DNA of 20,253 bases, taken from positions 1-20,253 of the forward strand of contig BQMV01000131.1 of assembly GCA_022181005.1 (NCBI GenBank). The letters are read 5' to 3'. Position numbers and translations under genes: made by a program. This document shows, one piece after another, positions 12,375 to 19,834 of this stretch. Under the pieces are notes generated by a model. The model was not told the DNA's origin and did not search any database. It saw only the letters and a program-made list of their open reading frames with translations. Source of the stretch: Anaerolineaceae bacterium (GTDB lineage Bacteria > Chloroflexota > Anaerolineae > Anaerolineales > Villigracilaceae). Each line of letters begins with the position of its first letter. Position 1 is the stretch's first letter.

Positions 12375-14528
12375 CTACTTGATCAATACGCCGAGATGAT
12401 TCGCCACCGCGCGCTCTCGCCCGGGGATATTTTCATCCATCAACTTGTTCACCGCACGCGGGTTGCCATTTACGTCACGAACGATCATTGCTGAAGAGCC
12501 GCCGCCGTCAAGGCTTATACCAGTATACGCGCCATAGGAGAGAAGAATATCCGCTGCTTCAGGAAAGGTTGCCCCTTCGCTGAATTCGCGCCCATCTATC
12601 GTCGCCATCACCAGATAACGTCCGTTCTGGTTCGCGCCGATCACAGTGCGCGGGTTGCGACTCGTCGCCTCCAACGAAGTCATCCTCTTGCCCTTCGTGA
12701 TTAAATATCTATCGCCGGTAATCGCATTGAAGACAGGTCCCACGGGCGTATCGAACGAGATGATATTCTTCTGATTGATATATAAGACGGGTCGCCCGGG
12801 CGACTTGGTCGAATACTGAGTCCCGCGCGAAGCCGCCATGCCTACAAGGCGAAGCGGCTCTCCGCCATCGGGGCAAAATGAAGCGGGAGGGAACGTCGTT
12901 GGGTCAAGATAGTAAAATCCGTCCGCATTGATCGCAATATTCAACTTATTCTTCTGTAGAAATTTCGAAGTCGTCATCGCACACAGAAACGGATCGGTTT
13001 TGCGCAAAGGCGGCGTGACGAGGAATTCAAACGTTGCGGCTTTCAAATCTATCACCAACGCATGCGAAACCAGCCGATTAGGCGTTAATTGCACCTTACG
13101 GTAGTAGGTTACGCCTGAGAATAATTTCTGCATAGCGGTGGCTGGCGTCTTGCCAACGCTTTTGAGGTATGCGCCAGACGCCCAGCCGGTGAAACCATCC
13201 ACTTTTCGGATTCTCCGCCAGCTGCCGTCAGCCATAGACTCAAGCTGTTCCACGCTCTCAGCGTTCGTTAAGTGACCGATTGATTTGTACTGCGCGCCGG
13301 GACCTTCGCGAACATTCAACGCGCTTGCCGTCACTTGAAACCATTCATACACTTCTTCCGCAACAGGCGGCGGCGGCTCGGTCGGCTCGAAAAATTTCTT
13401 GGATGACCAACCCGCCAGCCCGTCGTAGTTTCGTTTGATTTGATACCACTGCCCATCTTCAGAAATAGAAAGTCTCTGCACTGCTTCATTTCGATATAAC
13501 AAGCCGATTGAGGGAAAGCCTGTGCTGGGTCCTTCACGGACATTCAATGCGGAGGCGGTCACTCTAAGCCATACTTCCGTTGGAGGCGGCGTAGGCGGTT
13601 CAGGAGTCGGCGGTTCAGGAATTGGCGGCTCAGGAATTGGCGGAGTAGTCGCCGCAAGATAATGCTTAGACGACCAGCCTATTAATTGATCCGACCCGCG
13701 CAAGATTTGAATCCAGCCTCCGTCAGCAGATTCGGAAATCTTCTTCACTATTTCATTTTGTTTCAATAAACCTATCACGCCATAATTCGTCCCCGGTCCA
13801 GAGCGCACATTGAGAGCCGAGGCAGTGACTTTATACCAAATCGGCTCCGTCGGAGGAGGCGGCGGCGGAGGAGTTGAATCTAATTTAAAGCGGCGACGGA
13901 ACTCCGCCAAATCGCCGTTAAAATAATTTAGATCAATGCGCGAACTTTCAACGCCATATAACGCGCCATCGCCTCTGTCGGTATATTGCCAGAATAACCA
14001 CTCATTAACGCCCCAGGGTTTGGGAACGAGGGGCATAGCCGTTCCATAATTAGCGATCCACAATGGGTATTGGCGGAAATATTGGAGGTCCGCCGCGCCG
14101 CTCGGCGCGTTTGCCAACCAATAATAATAAGCGGTGTAGATCGCAATCTCATGCTTGCCCACGCGAGATTTAAGCCGCTCTAAGAAAGTTTTCCAATGTT
14201 TCCAACCGGCATATGCGCCCCCGTACGCTTCTTCGAAGTCTGCAAATAACGGCAATTCTCCCAAATCGCCGTCAAAAGCAGAGAACCATAAATCGGCTTG
14301 AATTTTAGGCTCAATGCGGCTGTCGTAAAACCAATACGACCCGCGCGGCAATCCCGCCGCCTTAGAATTACTCCAATTTGTCTTGAAATCCGAATCGATC
14401 CATGTATTCTGCCCCGATCGAATGATCACATATCCCGCAGAGCGGCTCATCTTAACAAAGTCAATTCCCTGCGGCGTACTGTTATCGTCTTGATAAAAAC
14501 TAACGTCAGGTCCAATCAGGTTTGCCAC
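12375..14528 (-). CDS. GH25 muramidase - 3x SH3b - NAGPA/phosphodiester glycosidase fusion, no signal peptide
   Basis: 717 residues in three parts. (1) GH25 lysozyme domain, 1-215: GPDVSFYQ (Asp8), LFADFEE with the Asp97-x-Glu99 catalytic pair, WQYTDRG and RIDLNYF (Asp199); it cuts the MurNAc-GlcNAc bond. (2) Three SH3b wall-binding repeats at about 230-293, 318-382 and 395-457, each containing VTASALNVRxGP and ending GWxS, joined by Pro/Glu linkers (PPPPPPP, PEPPIPEPPTPEPP). (3) A C-terminal NAGPA/DUF2233-type domain (about 468-717) with INADGFYY, RTVIGANQNG, ISLDGGGSSAM and RERAVANHLGV. Start: GTG with CCTCCTCC on the plus strand (14534-14541), that is GGAGGAGG 5 nt upstream. An in-frame TAA lies 21 nt before GTG, so no N-terminal signal can be hidden upstream. 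Export must be non-classical, lysis-dependent, or absent. Endolysin origin is an alternative. Confidence 0.9.
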   Translation of the reverse strand: MANLIGPDVSFYQDDNSTPQGIDFVKMSRSAGYVIIRSGQNTWIDSDFKTNWSNSKAAGLPRGSYWFYDSRIEPKIQADLWFSAFDGDLGELPLFADFEEAYGGAYAGWKHWKTFLERLKSRVGKHEIAIYTAYYYWLANAPSGAADLQYFRQYPLWIANYGTAMPLVPKPWGVNEWLFWQYTDRGDGALYGVESSRIDLNYFNGDLAEFRRRFKLDSTPPPPPPPTEPIWYKVTASALNVRSGPGTNYGVIGLLKQNEIVKKISESADGGWIQILRGSDQLIGWSSKHYLAATTPPIPEPPIPEPPTPEPPTPPPTEVWLRVTASALNVREGPSTGFPSIGLLYRNEAVQRLSISEDGQWYQIKRNYDGLAGWSSKKFFEPTEPPPPVAEEVYEWFQVTASALNVREGPGAQYKSIGHLTNAESVEQLESMADGSWRRIRKVDGFTGWASGAYLKSVGKTPATAMQKLFSGVTYYRKVQLTPNRLVSHALVIDLKAATFEFLVTPPLRKTDPFLCAMTTSKFLQKNKLNIAINADGFYYLDPTTFPPASFCPDGGEPLRLVGMAASRGTQYSTKSPGRPVLYINQKNIISFDTPVGPVFNAITGDRYLITKGKRMTSLEATSRNPRTVIGANQNGRYLVMATIDGREFSEGATFPEAADILLSYGAYTGISLDGGGSSAMIVRDVNGNPRAVNKLMDENIPGRERAVANHLGVLIK
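13594..13644 (-). repeat. 15-bp tandem repeats encoding the PEPP(I/T) linker
   Basis: Three full units (13594-13608, 13609-13623, 13624-13638) and a 6-bp partial unit of GGCGG(T/C)TCAGGA(A/G)T(T/C) lie between SH3b 1 and 2. On the coding strand they give a five-residue proline/glutamate repeat. Near-identical units suggest recent slippage, so linker length may vary between strains. Confidence 0.8.
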
Positions 14529-14533
14529 GTCCG

Positions 14534-14541
14534 CCTCCTCC
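14534..14541 (-). promoter_or_regulatory. Strong Shine-Dalgarno GGAGGAGG fixing the GTG start of the GH25 fusion
   Basis: GGAGGAGG, 5 nt before GTG 14528, is one of the two strongest ribosome sites in the window (the other is before osmC). A TAAAAT -10 candidate lies further upstream. Confidence 0.85.
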
Positions 14542-14555
14542 GTAGATTAGGGAAT

Positions 14556-14561
14556 ATTTTA
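14556..14561 (-). promoter_or_regulatory. -10-like TAAAAT for the GH25 fusion gene
   Basis: On the minus strand GGTAAAATATTCC lies 27 nt before the GTG, leaving about a 20-nt leader that contains the ribosome site. It shares the 92-bp divergent gap with the promoter of M23 lipoprotein 1. Confidence 0.4.
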
Positions 14562-14607
14562 CCAGCGAAGCGACATCCATGCCGAAGCGAATTGTAAAAG
14601 TTCCCTG

Positions 14608-14613
14608 TATAAT
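14608..14613 (+). promoter_or_regulatory. TATAAT 7 nt before M23 lipoprotein 1 (leaderless candidate)
   Basis: TATAAT-CGCACGC-ATG. No Shine-Dalgarno fits between the hexamer and the start. The ATG directly begins a textbook lipoprotein signal, which independently supports this start. Confidence 0.6.
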
Positions 14614-14620
14614 CGCACGC

Positions 14621-16186
14621 ATGAATTATCGCATCATTTCTTATTTTCTACTCGTTCTTCTACTTGCCGCTTGCGTCCCTAACTCCTCAGCGGTTTATCC
14701 TACGTACGATCCCTTCGTATCGGTAAGCGACGAGACCCCTACGTCTGAATCAATTCACGTCCAACCAACCGCCTCGCCCGCGCGCCCCACGCCTACGCGC
14801 GCGCCTATCTCCGTGAAAATCCCCACGCGAATTTCAAATTCTCCCATTGGCGCGCCAACGCCCGACGCGCCCCATCCGCTCCCGCCGCCGCGTGAATACG
14901 TTGACCAATATGCTATTCAGTACGGCGACACGCTGGAAAGCATCGCTAAAAAATACGGCGTCACACTCGAAGTGTTAATGCAGGCGAACAGTCTAAATGA
15001 AACGTCTATTTTGACAATTGGACAGACAATTAATATTCCCCCTGTTCAAATTGACCCGGCGCCCGGTTCATCCTTCAAATTAATTCCCGATTCAGAGCTG
15101 GTCTACGGACCCGCCAGCGCTGGCTTTGATCTCGAAGCATTCGCAGAGCGAAAAGGCGGATATCTTAGCGGCTACGCGCAAGATGTAAGCGGAGCGTACC
15201 TAAGCGGCGCACAAATTATCATGCGCGTCGCGCAGAATTATTCGGTTAATCCGCGCCTGTTGACGGCTATTCTCGAATATCGCAGCGGCTGGGTCACTAA
15301 CCCCGCCCCGCTAAATACGGATTACCCAATGGGCTACCACGATGACTATTATGCGGGGTTGTATCGTCAAGCCGCATGGGCGGCGGATAATTTGAATCGC
15401 GGCTATTATCTGTGGCGCGCCAATGCGCTCGGCGCTTTACCGCTCAATGACGGAACCTACGCGCCAATGGATGCTACTATCAATGCTGGCACCGCGGGCG
15501 TGCAATATTTCTTCTCTTTATTCAACAATCGCAACATTTGGGATTACGACGTAAGTCAACTCGGATTCTTCCAGACTTATAATTCGCTCTTCGGTTATCC
15601 GTTCGACTACGACGTTTCACCGCTCGTCCCTGCTAGTTTAACGCAACCGGCTCTGCAACTTCCCTTCGAACCTGGGACAATCTGGTCGTTTACAGGCGGA
15701 CCGCACGGCGGCTGGGATAACGGCTCTGCATGGGCAGCGTTAGATTTCGCGCCGCCGGGCGGAGGAGCGGGCTGTTCGCCTAATGAAGCATGGGACGTCT
15801 CTGTAGCGGACGGACCCATCGTCCGCGCGGAGAACGGCGCAGTAGTTCAGGATTTAGACAACGACGGCTATGAACAGACTGGCTGGACAATCCTGTATAT
15901 GCACGTCGAATCGCGCGATCGCGTGCAGCCGGGAACCTATCTCTACGCCGGCGACCGCATCGGGCATCCATCCTGCGAAGGCGGGCTCTCCAACGCCACG
16001 CATCTCCATCTAGCGCGACGCTACAATGGCGAATGGATCGCGGCTGATGGAAACCTGCCCTTCAATCTCGACGGTTGGGCGTCAAGCGGCGACGGCGTCG
16101 TCTATAATGGCTGGCTGACGCGCGATGCGGTCGTTCTTCAAGCCGAAGAAGGCATATTCGAAGGCGTTAATCAGATTTCGCGATGA
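14621..16186 (+). CDS. Lipoprotein, LysM - lysozyme-like - M23 metallopeptidase (paralog 1)
   Basis: 521 residues from ATG 14621 (an ATG at 14579 would add 14 residues ahead of the signal and is rejected). Signal with lipobox LAAC (Cys18), then a Thr/Pro linker to ~92. LysM at about 98-140 (IQYGDTLESIAKKYGVTLEVLMQANSL then GQTINIP). A middle domain (~165-345) contains YSVNPRLLTAILEYRSGW and WAADNLNRGYYLWR, with a lytic-transglycosylase-like look; the position of the usual catalytic Glu is Arg221. The C-terminal M23 domain is at about 350-480: His362 in TGGPHGGW, Asp375 in ALDFAP, His428 in LYMH, His461/His463 in THLHLAR. Metal ligands are present, but His-Asp spacing is 13 instead of the family's 4, and a DLDNDG loop precedes LYMH. 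It is expected to be an outer-face wall peptidase. A hairpin follows at 16185. Confidence 0.88.
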   Translation: MNYRIISYFLLVLLLAACVPNSSAVYPTYDPFVSVSDETPTSESIHVQPTASPARPTPTRAPISVKIPTRISNSPIGAPTPDAPHPLPPPREYVDQYAIQYGDTLESIAKKYGVTLEVLMQANSLNETSILTIGQTINIPPVQIDPAPGSSFKLIPDSELVYGPASAGFDLEAFAERKGGYLSGYAQDVSGAYLSGAQIIMRVAQNYSVNPRLLTAILEYRSGWVTNPAPLNTDYPMGYHDDYYAGLYRQAAWAADNLNRGYYLWRANALGALPLNDGTYAPMDATINAGTAGVQYFFSLFNNRNIWDYDVSQLGFFQTYNSLFGYPFDYDVSPLVPASLTQPALQLPFEPGTIWSFTGGPHGGWDNGSAWAALDFAPPGGGAGCSPNEAWDVSVADGPIVRAENGAVVQDLDNDGYEQTGWTILYMHVESRDRVQPGTYLYAGDRIGHPSCEGGLSNATHLHLARRYNGEWIAADGNLPFNLDGWASSGDGVVYNGWLTRDAVVLQAEEGIFEGVNQISR

Positions 16187-16227
16187 CGTCGTTGTGTTTC
16201 TCTCAACACACAACCAACTCCGACGTC
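16185..16227 (+). terminator. Imperfect hairpin after M23 lipoprotein 1
   Basis: GACGTCG (16185-16191) pairs with CGACGTC (16221-16227), and TTGTGT (16192-16197) pairs with ACACAA (16208-16213), with a 7-nt bulge on the right arm. It overlaps the stop codon and is followed by TCTCTT, only a weak T tract. It probably separates gene 1 from gene 2, which has its own promoter. Confidence 0.4.
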
Positions 16228-16272
16228 TCTCTTATCCGCCTTACATGCGCCAAAGTCTATTGCTATTAAAGG

Positions 16273-16278
16273 TATAAT
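16273..16278 (+). promoter_or_regulatory. TATAAT 7 nt before M23 lipoprotein 2 (leaderless candidate)
   Basis: TATAAT-TTTCATT-ATG with no ribosome site between. Same hexamer and same spacing as murJ and M23 lipoprotein 1. Confidence 0.6.
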
Positions 16279-16285
16279 TTTCATT

Positions 16286-17896
16286 ATGAAACGCGTCACA
16301 ACGCTTCTTATGCTGACGGCTTTTCTGTTTTCCTCATGCGGCACAAGCGCGCCCTCGCTTTGGGGGCAGTATAAGACTCCAACGCCTGCCGGCGGAATTC
16401 TCGCTACAGCAACCTCATCCGCCGGGACGCCGCTTGTCCAATCGGTCGCAATAAACGAGTCGGCAAACGAGCGGATCGTCCTACCGACGCCAACGGCAAC
16501 TTTCTCGCCGCCAGATTTCTTCGTCACGCAATTCGCCCCAACCCCAACAATAAGTCCGTCGCCCGTCGCAACCGAATCGATCCTCTATTACGCGCAGAAT
16601 GGCGACTGGCTTCCAGCCGTAGCGCACAGATTCAACGTCGAAACGGCTGAAATCACGTCGCCCAAACTCCTCCCCGCCAGCGGACTGCTCGCCGCCGGCA
16701 CATTGCTGATCATTCCCGATCGCGCAGACATACTCGCACCATCCACATCGGCAACGCAGCTCATTCCCGACAGCGAAGTCGTCTTCTCCGCTAGCGCGAC
16801 AACTTTTGATATTGCTGGATATGTAAAAGACGCGGGGGGATATTTATCCACCTATCGCGAATATCTCAACTCAACCGCATGGACAAACGGCGCGGCGGAA
16901 ATTGAGCGCATCTCATATGAAAATTCGATCAATCCGCGCCTGTTGCTTGCCATTCTCGACTATGAGGCGAATTGGGTGCGCGGCGAACCTGAGAATGAAT
17001 TCCGCAAAAACTATCCGCTCGGTTACGAGAATTATCACAACAAGGGTCTATATCAGCAGTTGGCATGGGCAATCAATCAACTCTCTACGGGATATTACGG
17101 CTGGCGCACAGGGACGATCTCCAGCGTCACCCTTAATGACGGGACAACGTATCAACTCGCTCCATCGCTCAACGCCGGCACAGTCGCTATCATGACCTAC
17201 TTCGCTCAACTCCATAGTCAAAATGAATGGTTGAGGATCATGGATCCCAACAGCGGATTCGCTTCGTTCTACGCGAACATGTTCGGTTCTCCATGGATAC
17301 GCGCGGAATCATTTGGCGCAATCTTCCCGCCCACGCTCATTCAACCGGAGATGATCCTCCCTTTTGACATTGGCGCAAACTGGGCGTTCACCGGCGGACC
17401 GCACGGCGCGTGGGAAAGTTACGGTCCGCTCGCCGCGATAGATTTCGCTCCCGCCGCCGATAAAAGCGGCTGCACAAAATCAAATAATCGCGTCCTCGCT
17501 ATCGCTCCGGGGCTGGTCATCCGTTCAGAGAAAGGGATCGTTGTGATAGACCTCGATGGCGACGGTCAGGAACAAACTGGCTGGAATATTCTCTATTTAC
17601 ATGTCGCCGAGCGAAGTCGAGTCGCGCAAGGCAAATGGGTGGATCAAAACGAACCCATCGGCTATCCCTCCTGCGAAGGCGGAGTCGCTACCGGTACGCA
17701 TGTGCACATTGCCCGAAAATATAACGGTGAATGGATCACGGTTGACGGACCTACTCCGTGGGTGATGAGCGGCTGGACCGTCGTCGCCGGAGACCGACCG
17801 TATCAAGGCAAACTTGTGCAAGGCGAACGCGTGATTACAGCAGATGTGAACGGTCAAGCGAAGTCGCGGATCGTGCGTACGGACAGCGATGATTAA
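16286..17896 (+). CDS. Lipoprotein, LysM - lysozyme-like - M23 metallopeptidase (paralog 2)
   Basis: 536 residues. Signal MKRVTTLLMLTAFLFSSC, lipobox FSSC, Cys18; Thr/Pro-rich linker to ~97. A weaker LysM at about 100-145 (YYAQNGDWLPAVAHRFNVETAEI). The middle domain (~165-355) holds INPRLLLAILDYEANW: aligned to Slt-type enzymes, Glu227 falls on the catalytic Glu, the only one of the three paralogs to keep it. The M23 domain (~360-490) has His373 (TGGPHGAW), Asp386 (AIDFAP), DLDGDG at 422-427, His439 (LYLH), and His472/His474 (THVHIARKYNGEW). Expected role: wall binding through LysM plus cutting of peptide stems, possibly also glycan strands. The stop overlaps the start of paralog 3 by 8 bp, so 2 and 3 are co-transcribed. 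Confidence 0.88.
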   Translation: MKRVTTLLMLTAFLFSSCGTSAPSLWGQYKTPTPAGGILATATSSAGTPLVQSVAINESANERIVLPTPTATFSPPDFFVTQFAPTPTISPSPVATESILYYAQNGDWLPAVAHRFNVETAEITSPKLLPASGLLAAGTLLIIPDRADILAPSTSATQLIPDSEVVFSASATTFDIAGYVKDAGGYLSTYREYLNSTAWTNGAAEIERISYENSINPRLLLAILDYEANWVRGEPENEFRKNYPLGYENYHNKGLYQQLAWAINQLSTGYYGWRTGTISSVTLNDGTTYQLAPSLNAGTVAIMTYFAQLHSQNEWLRIMDPNSGFASFYANMFGSPWIRAESFGAIFPPTLIQPEMILPFDIGANWAFTGGPHGAWESYGPLAAIDFAPAADKSGCTKSNNRVLAIAPGLVIRSEKGIVVIDLDGDGQEQTGWNILYLHVAERSRVAQGKWVDQNEPIGYPSCEGGVATGTHVHIARKYNGEWITVDGPTPWVMSGWTVVAGDRPYQGKLVQGERVITADVNGQAKSRIVRTDSDD

Positions 17897-19361
17897 CGTA
17901 AAAAAAACAGCGCGCCTTTTCAACCTACTCTTCACCTTGTGCGCACTGACCTTCTCTTCTTGCGCGCCGCGCGAGGCAAACACTGCCATAAGAACGATGA
18001 TTACGCCTCTCGCACCGACGGCGCTTCCCGCGCCAACGTCAGGCAGACCCCAGTACGCGCCCGGCGAACTTGTGGACTACATCGCCCAAAATGGCGACAC
18101 GCTCCCCGCGTTAGCGCAACGATTCAATACATCGGTAGAAGAGATTTTTCAAGCAAATCCGATCATCCCGCGCGATGCGACTACCATGCCGGTCGGCTTA
18201 CCGATGAGAATTCCCATTTATTATCTTCCGTTATGGGGTCTCGCCTACCAAAGCCTTCCCGATTCAGCGTTTATCAACGGTCCCGCGCAGATCGGATTCA
18301 ATACCAGCGCATTCCTCGCTTCTACCAACGGGTGGTTAAAAAACTATCGAGTATACGCCGGCGAAAAATCTCGCAATGGAGCCGAGATGGTAGAGTACGT
18401 CGCCGTCAATTACAGCGTCAGCCCGCGGCTGTTGCTCGCCATCCTTGAATATCAAACCGGCGCGCTCACTCAGCCCGATCCTCCCAGTCAGAAATTCGCG
18501 CTTGGCTTTCGCCGCGCATATTACGATACACCCTACCTTCAACTGATCATCGCAGCAAACATCTTAAACAACGGTTACTACGGCTGGCGCAATGGAACGC
18601 TTACAGAATTCGAACTGCCCGACGGCTCCATCACCCGCCCCGACCCGTGGCAAAACGCAGGTTCGGTCGCGCTTCAATATTATTTCTCACGGACTCAAAC
18701 CGGGAAGGCTTATCTCGCTTCCATTGGATCGGACGGGTTGGCTCATACTTATGCAACATTCTTCGGCGACCCATGGCTTGACGCGTCTATCGGCATTCCG
18801 GGCAGTTTGCAGCAACCGCCGCTCCGCTTCCCCTTCCTTGCGGGACACATTTGGGCGTACACCAGCGGGCCGCATACCGGCTGGGGTTCCGGCGAACCAT
18901 ACGCCGCGCTCGACTTCGCGCCCGCCTCGGATGTGACAGGTTGTTATACAGTGGCGCGCGATCTATTCTCTACCGCAATGGCAGACGGTCTCATCGTTCG
19001 CGCAGACGTAGACGGCGTGATTGTTGACCTTGATAAAGACGGCGACGAACGCACCGGCTGGGTCTTATATTATTTACACACAGCCGCAGACTCGCGCATT
19101 ACAGTAGGGAAAGAAGTAAAGGCGGGCGATCCGATCGGCTATCCGTCTTGCGAGGGCGGCTCGGCAACGGGAACGCACGTTCATATAGCGCGAAAATACA
19201 ACGGCGAATGGGTCTCCGCTAGCGGTCCGCTTGCGTTCGATTTGGAAGGCTGGGTCGCCGGCGGAGAAGAACGCGCCGGCACGCTCACGCGCGGCGCGCA
19301 AACAGTCATCGCGTGCGATTGCTCAGACTTTAGAACGCGTATCGCATCTGAATTACGCTGA
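17889..19361 (+). CDS. Lipoprotein, LysM - lysozyme-like - M23 metallopeptidase (paralog 3)
   Basis: 490 residues; starts inside the end of paralog 2. Signal ends TFSSC (Cys25). A short linker precedes LysM at about 64-110 (YIAQNGDTLPALAQRFNTSVEEIFQAN). The middle domain (~125-310) has VSPRLLLAILEYQTG, with Gln189 where paralog 2 has Glu227. The M23 domain (~318-450) has His329 (TSGPHTGW), Asp342 (ALDFAP), DLDKDG at 380-385, His397 (YYLH), and His430/His432 (THVHIARKYNGEW). All M23 ligands are present, so peptidase activity is plausible while the glycan-cutting site looks degenerate. Cys352 and Cys421 match conserved Cys in the other two paralogs and may pair. It ends 2 bp before the convergent osmC-family gene, with no terminator between. 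Confidence 0.88.
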   Translation: MINVKKTARLFNLLFTLCALTFSSCAPREANTAIRTMITPLAPTALPAPTSGRPQYAPGELVDYIAQNGDTLPALAQRFNTSVEEIFQANPIIPRDATTMPVGLPMRIPIYYLPLWGLAYQSLPDSAFINGPAQIGFNTSAFLASTNGWLKNYRVYAGEKSRNGAEMVEYVAVNYSVSPRLLLAILEYQTGALTQPDPPSQKFALGFRRAYYDTPYLQLIIAANILNNGYYGWRNGTLTEFELPDGSITRPDPWQNAGSVALQYYFSRTQTGKAYLASIGSDGLAHTYATFFGDPWLDASIGIPGSLQQPPLRFPFLAGHIWAYTSGPHTGWGSGEPYAALDFAPASDVTGCYTVARDLFSTAMADGLIVRADVDGVIVDLDKDGDERTGWVLYYLHTAADSRITVGKEVKAGDPIGYPSCEGGSATGTHVHIARKYNGEWVSASGPLAFDLEGWVAGGEERAGTLTRGAQTVIACDCSDFRTRIASELR

Positions 19362-19363
19362 CC

Positions 19364-19834
19364 TTATCGCTCCGTCATATTCCGCCACACGCCTTGATGC
19401 GTTACATACGCGCCGGCATCCTCTTCATAGATCTCATATTTCAATTCTATCGGAAAGGCTTGCTCGAGCATGGCTTGCGCCGGACAATACTTCGTAGCGG
19501 TCAATTCGATCGCACGCAACACAGCGCTCTCGTCAATTTGCCTGCCAACGATCACAAAGAGAACTTCTGCGCGCGTAAATACTTTCGGATGTTCAGAAGC
19601 GCGCGATCCATCAAAGCGCGTTTCAAAACGAGTCACTTGCTGCCGCTTTTTCTGCAAGATCGCCATCACATCCATAGCCTGACAGCCAATCAGCCCCAGC
19701 GCGATCAACTCCATAGGGCGAATACCCTCCGCCGTTTTCTCAAGCGGCGCGCCCGCGCTCATCCGAATCGGAAGCCCAGACGAACCAGCGCCGATAAATT
19801 CCATTCCAGTTTGCCAATTAAGTTTAACGTTCAC
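19364..19834 (-). CDS. OsmC/Ohr-family protein
   Basis: 156 residues starting at GTG 19834, with AAGGAGGAG (19845-19837) just upstream. OsmC/Ohr proteins are cytosolic thiol peroxidases that reduce organic hydroperoxides using two cysteines. Here these are Cys51 in GLIGCQAMDV, at the start of the long central helix, and Cys117 in KYCPAQAML. GIRPMELIALGLIGC is the family's recognisable stretch. The protein belongs to the general OsmC-like group (YhfA-like), not clearly to Ohr. Its GTG overlaps the stop of the upstream thioredoxin-like gene as GTGA, so the two are translationally coupled. That gives a redox pair in one transcript. Confidence 0.88.
   Translation of the reverse strand: MNVKLNWQTGMEFIGAGSSGLPIRMSAGAPLEKTAEGIRPMELIALGLIGCQAMDVMAILQKKRQQVTRFETRFDGSRASEHPKVFTRAEVLFVIVGRQIDESAVLRAIELTATKYCPAQAMLEQAFPIELKYEIYEEDAGAYVTHQGVWRNMTER

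Noticed and set aside
13594..13644. Short tandem repeats as a possible CRISPR
   Set aside because: Units are 15 bp, directly adjacent without spacers, and in frame inside a proline linker.
12375..14528. Prophage or lysis cassette
   Set aside because: Only the GH25-SH3b protein hints at it. No holin, structural, integrase or terminase gene is near, and the NAGPA domain and neighbours point to a resident gene.
14579..14620. Earlier start for M23 lipoprotein 1 at 14579
   Set aside because: It would put 14 residues before the signal peptide and start upstream of the TATAAT.
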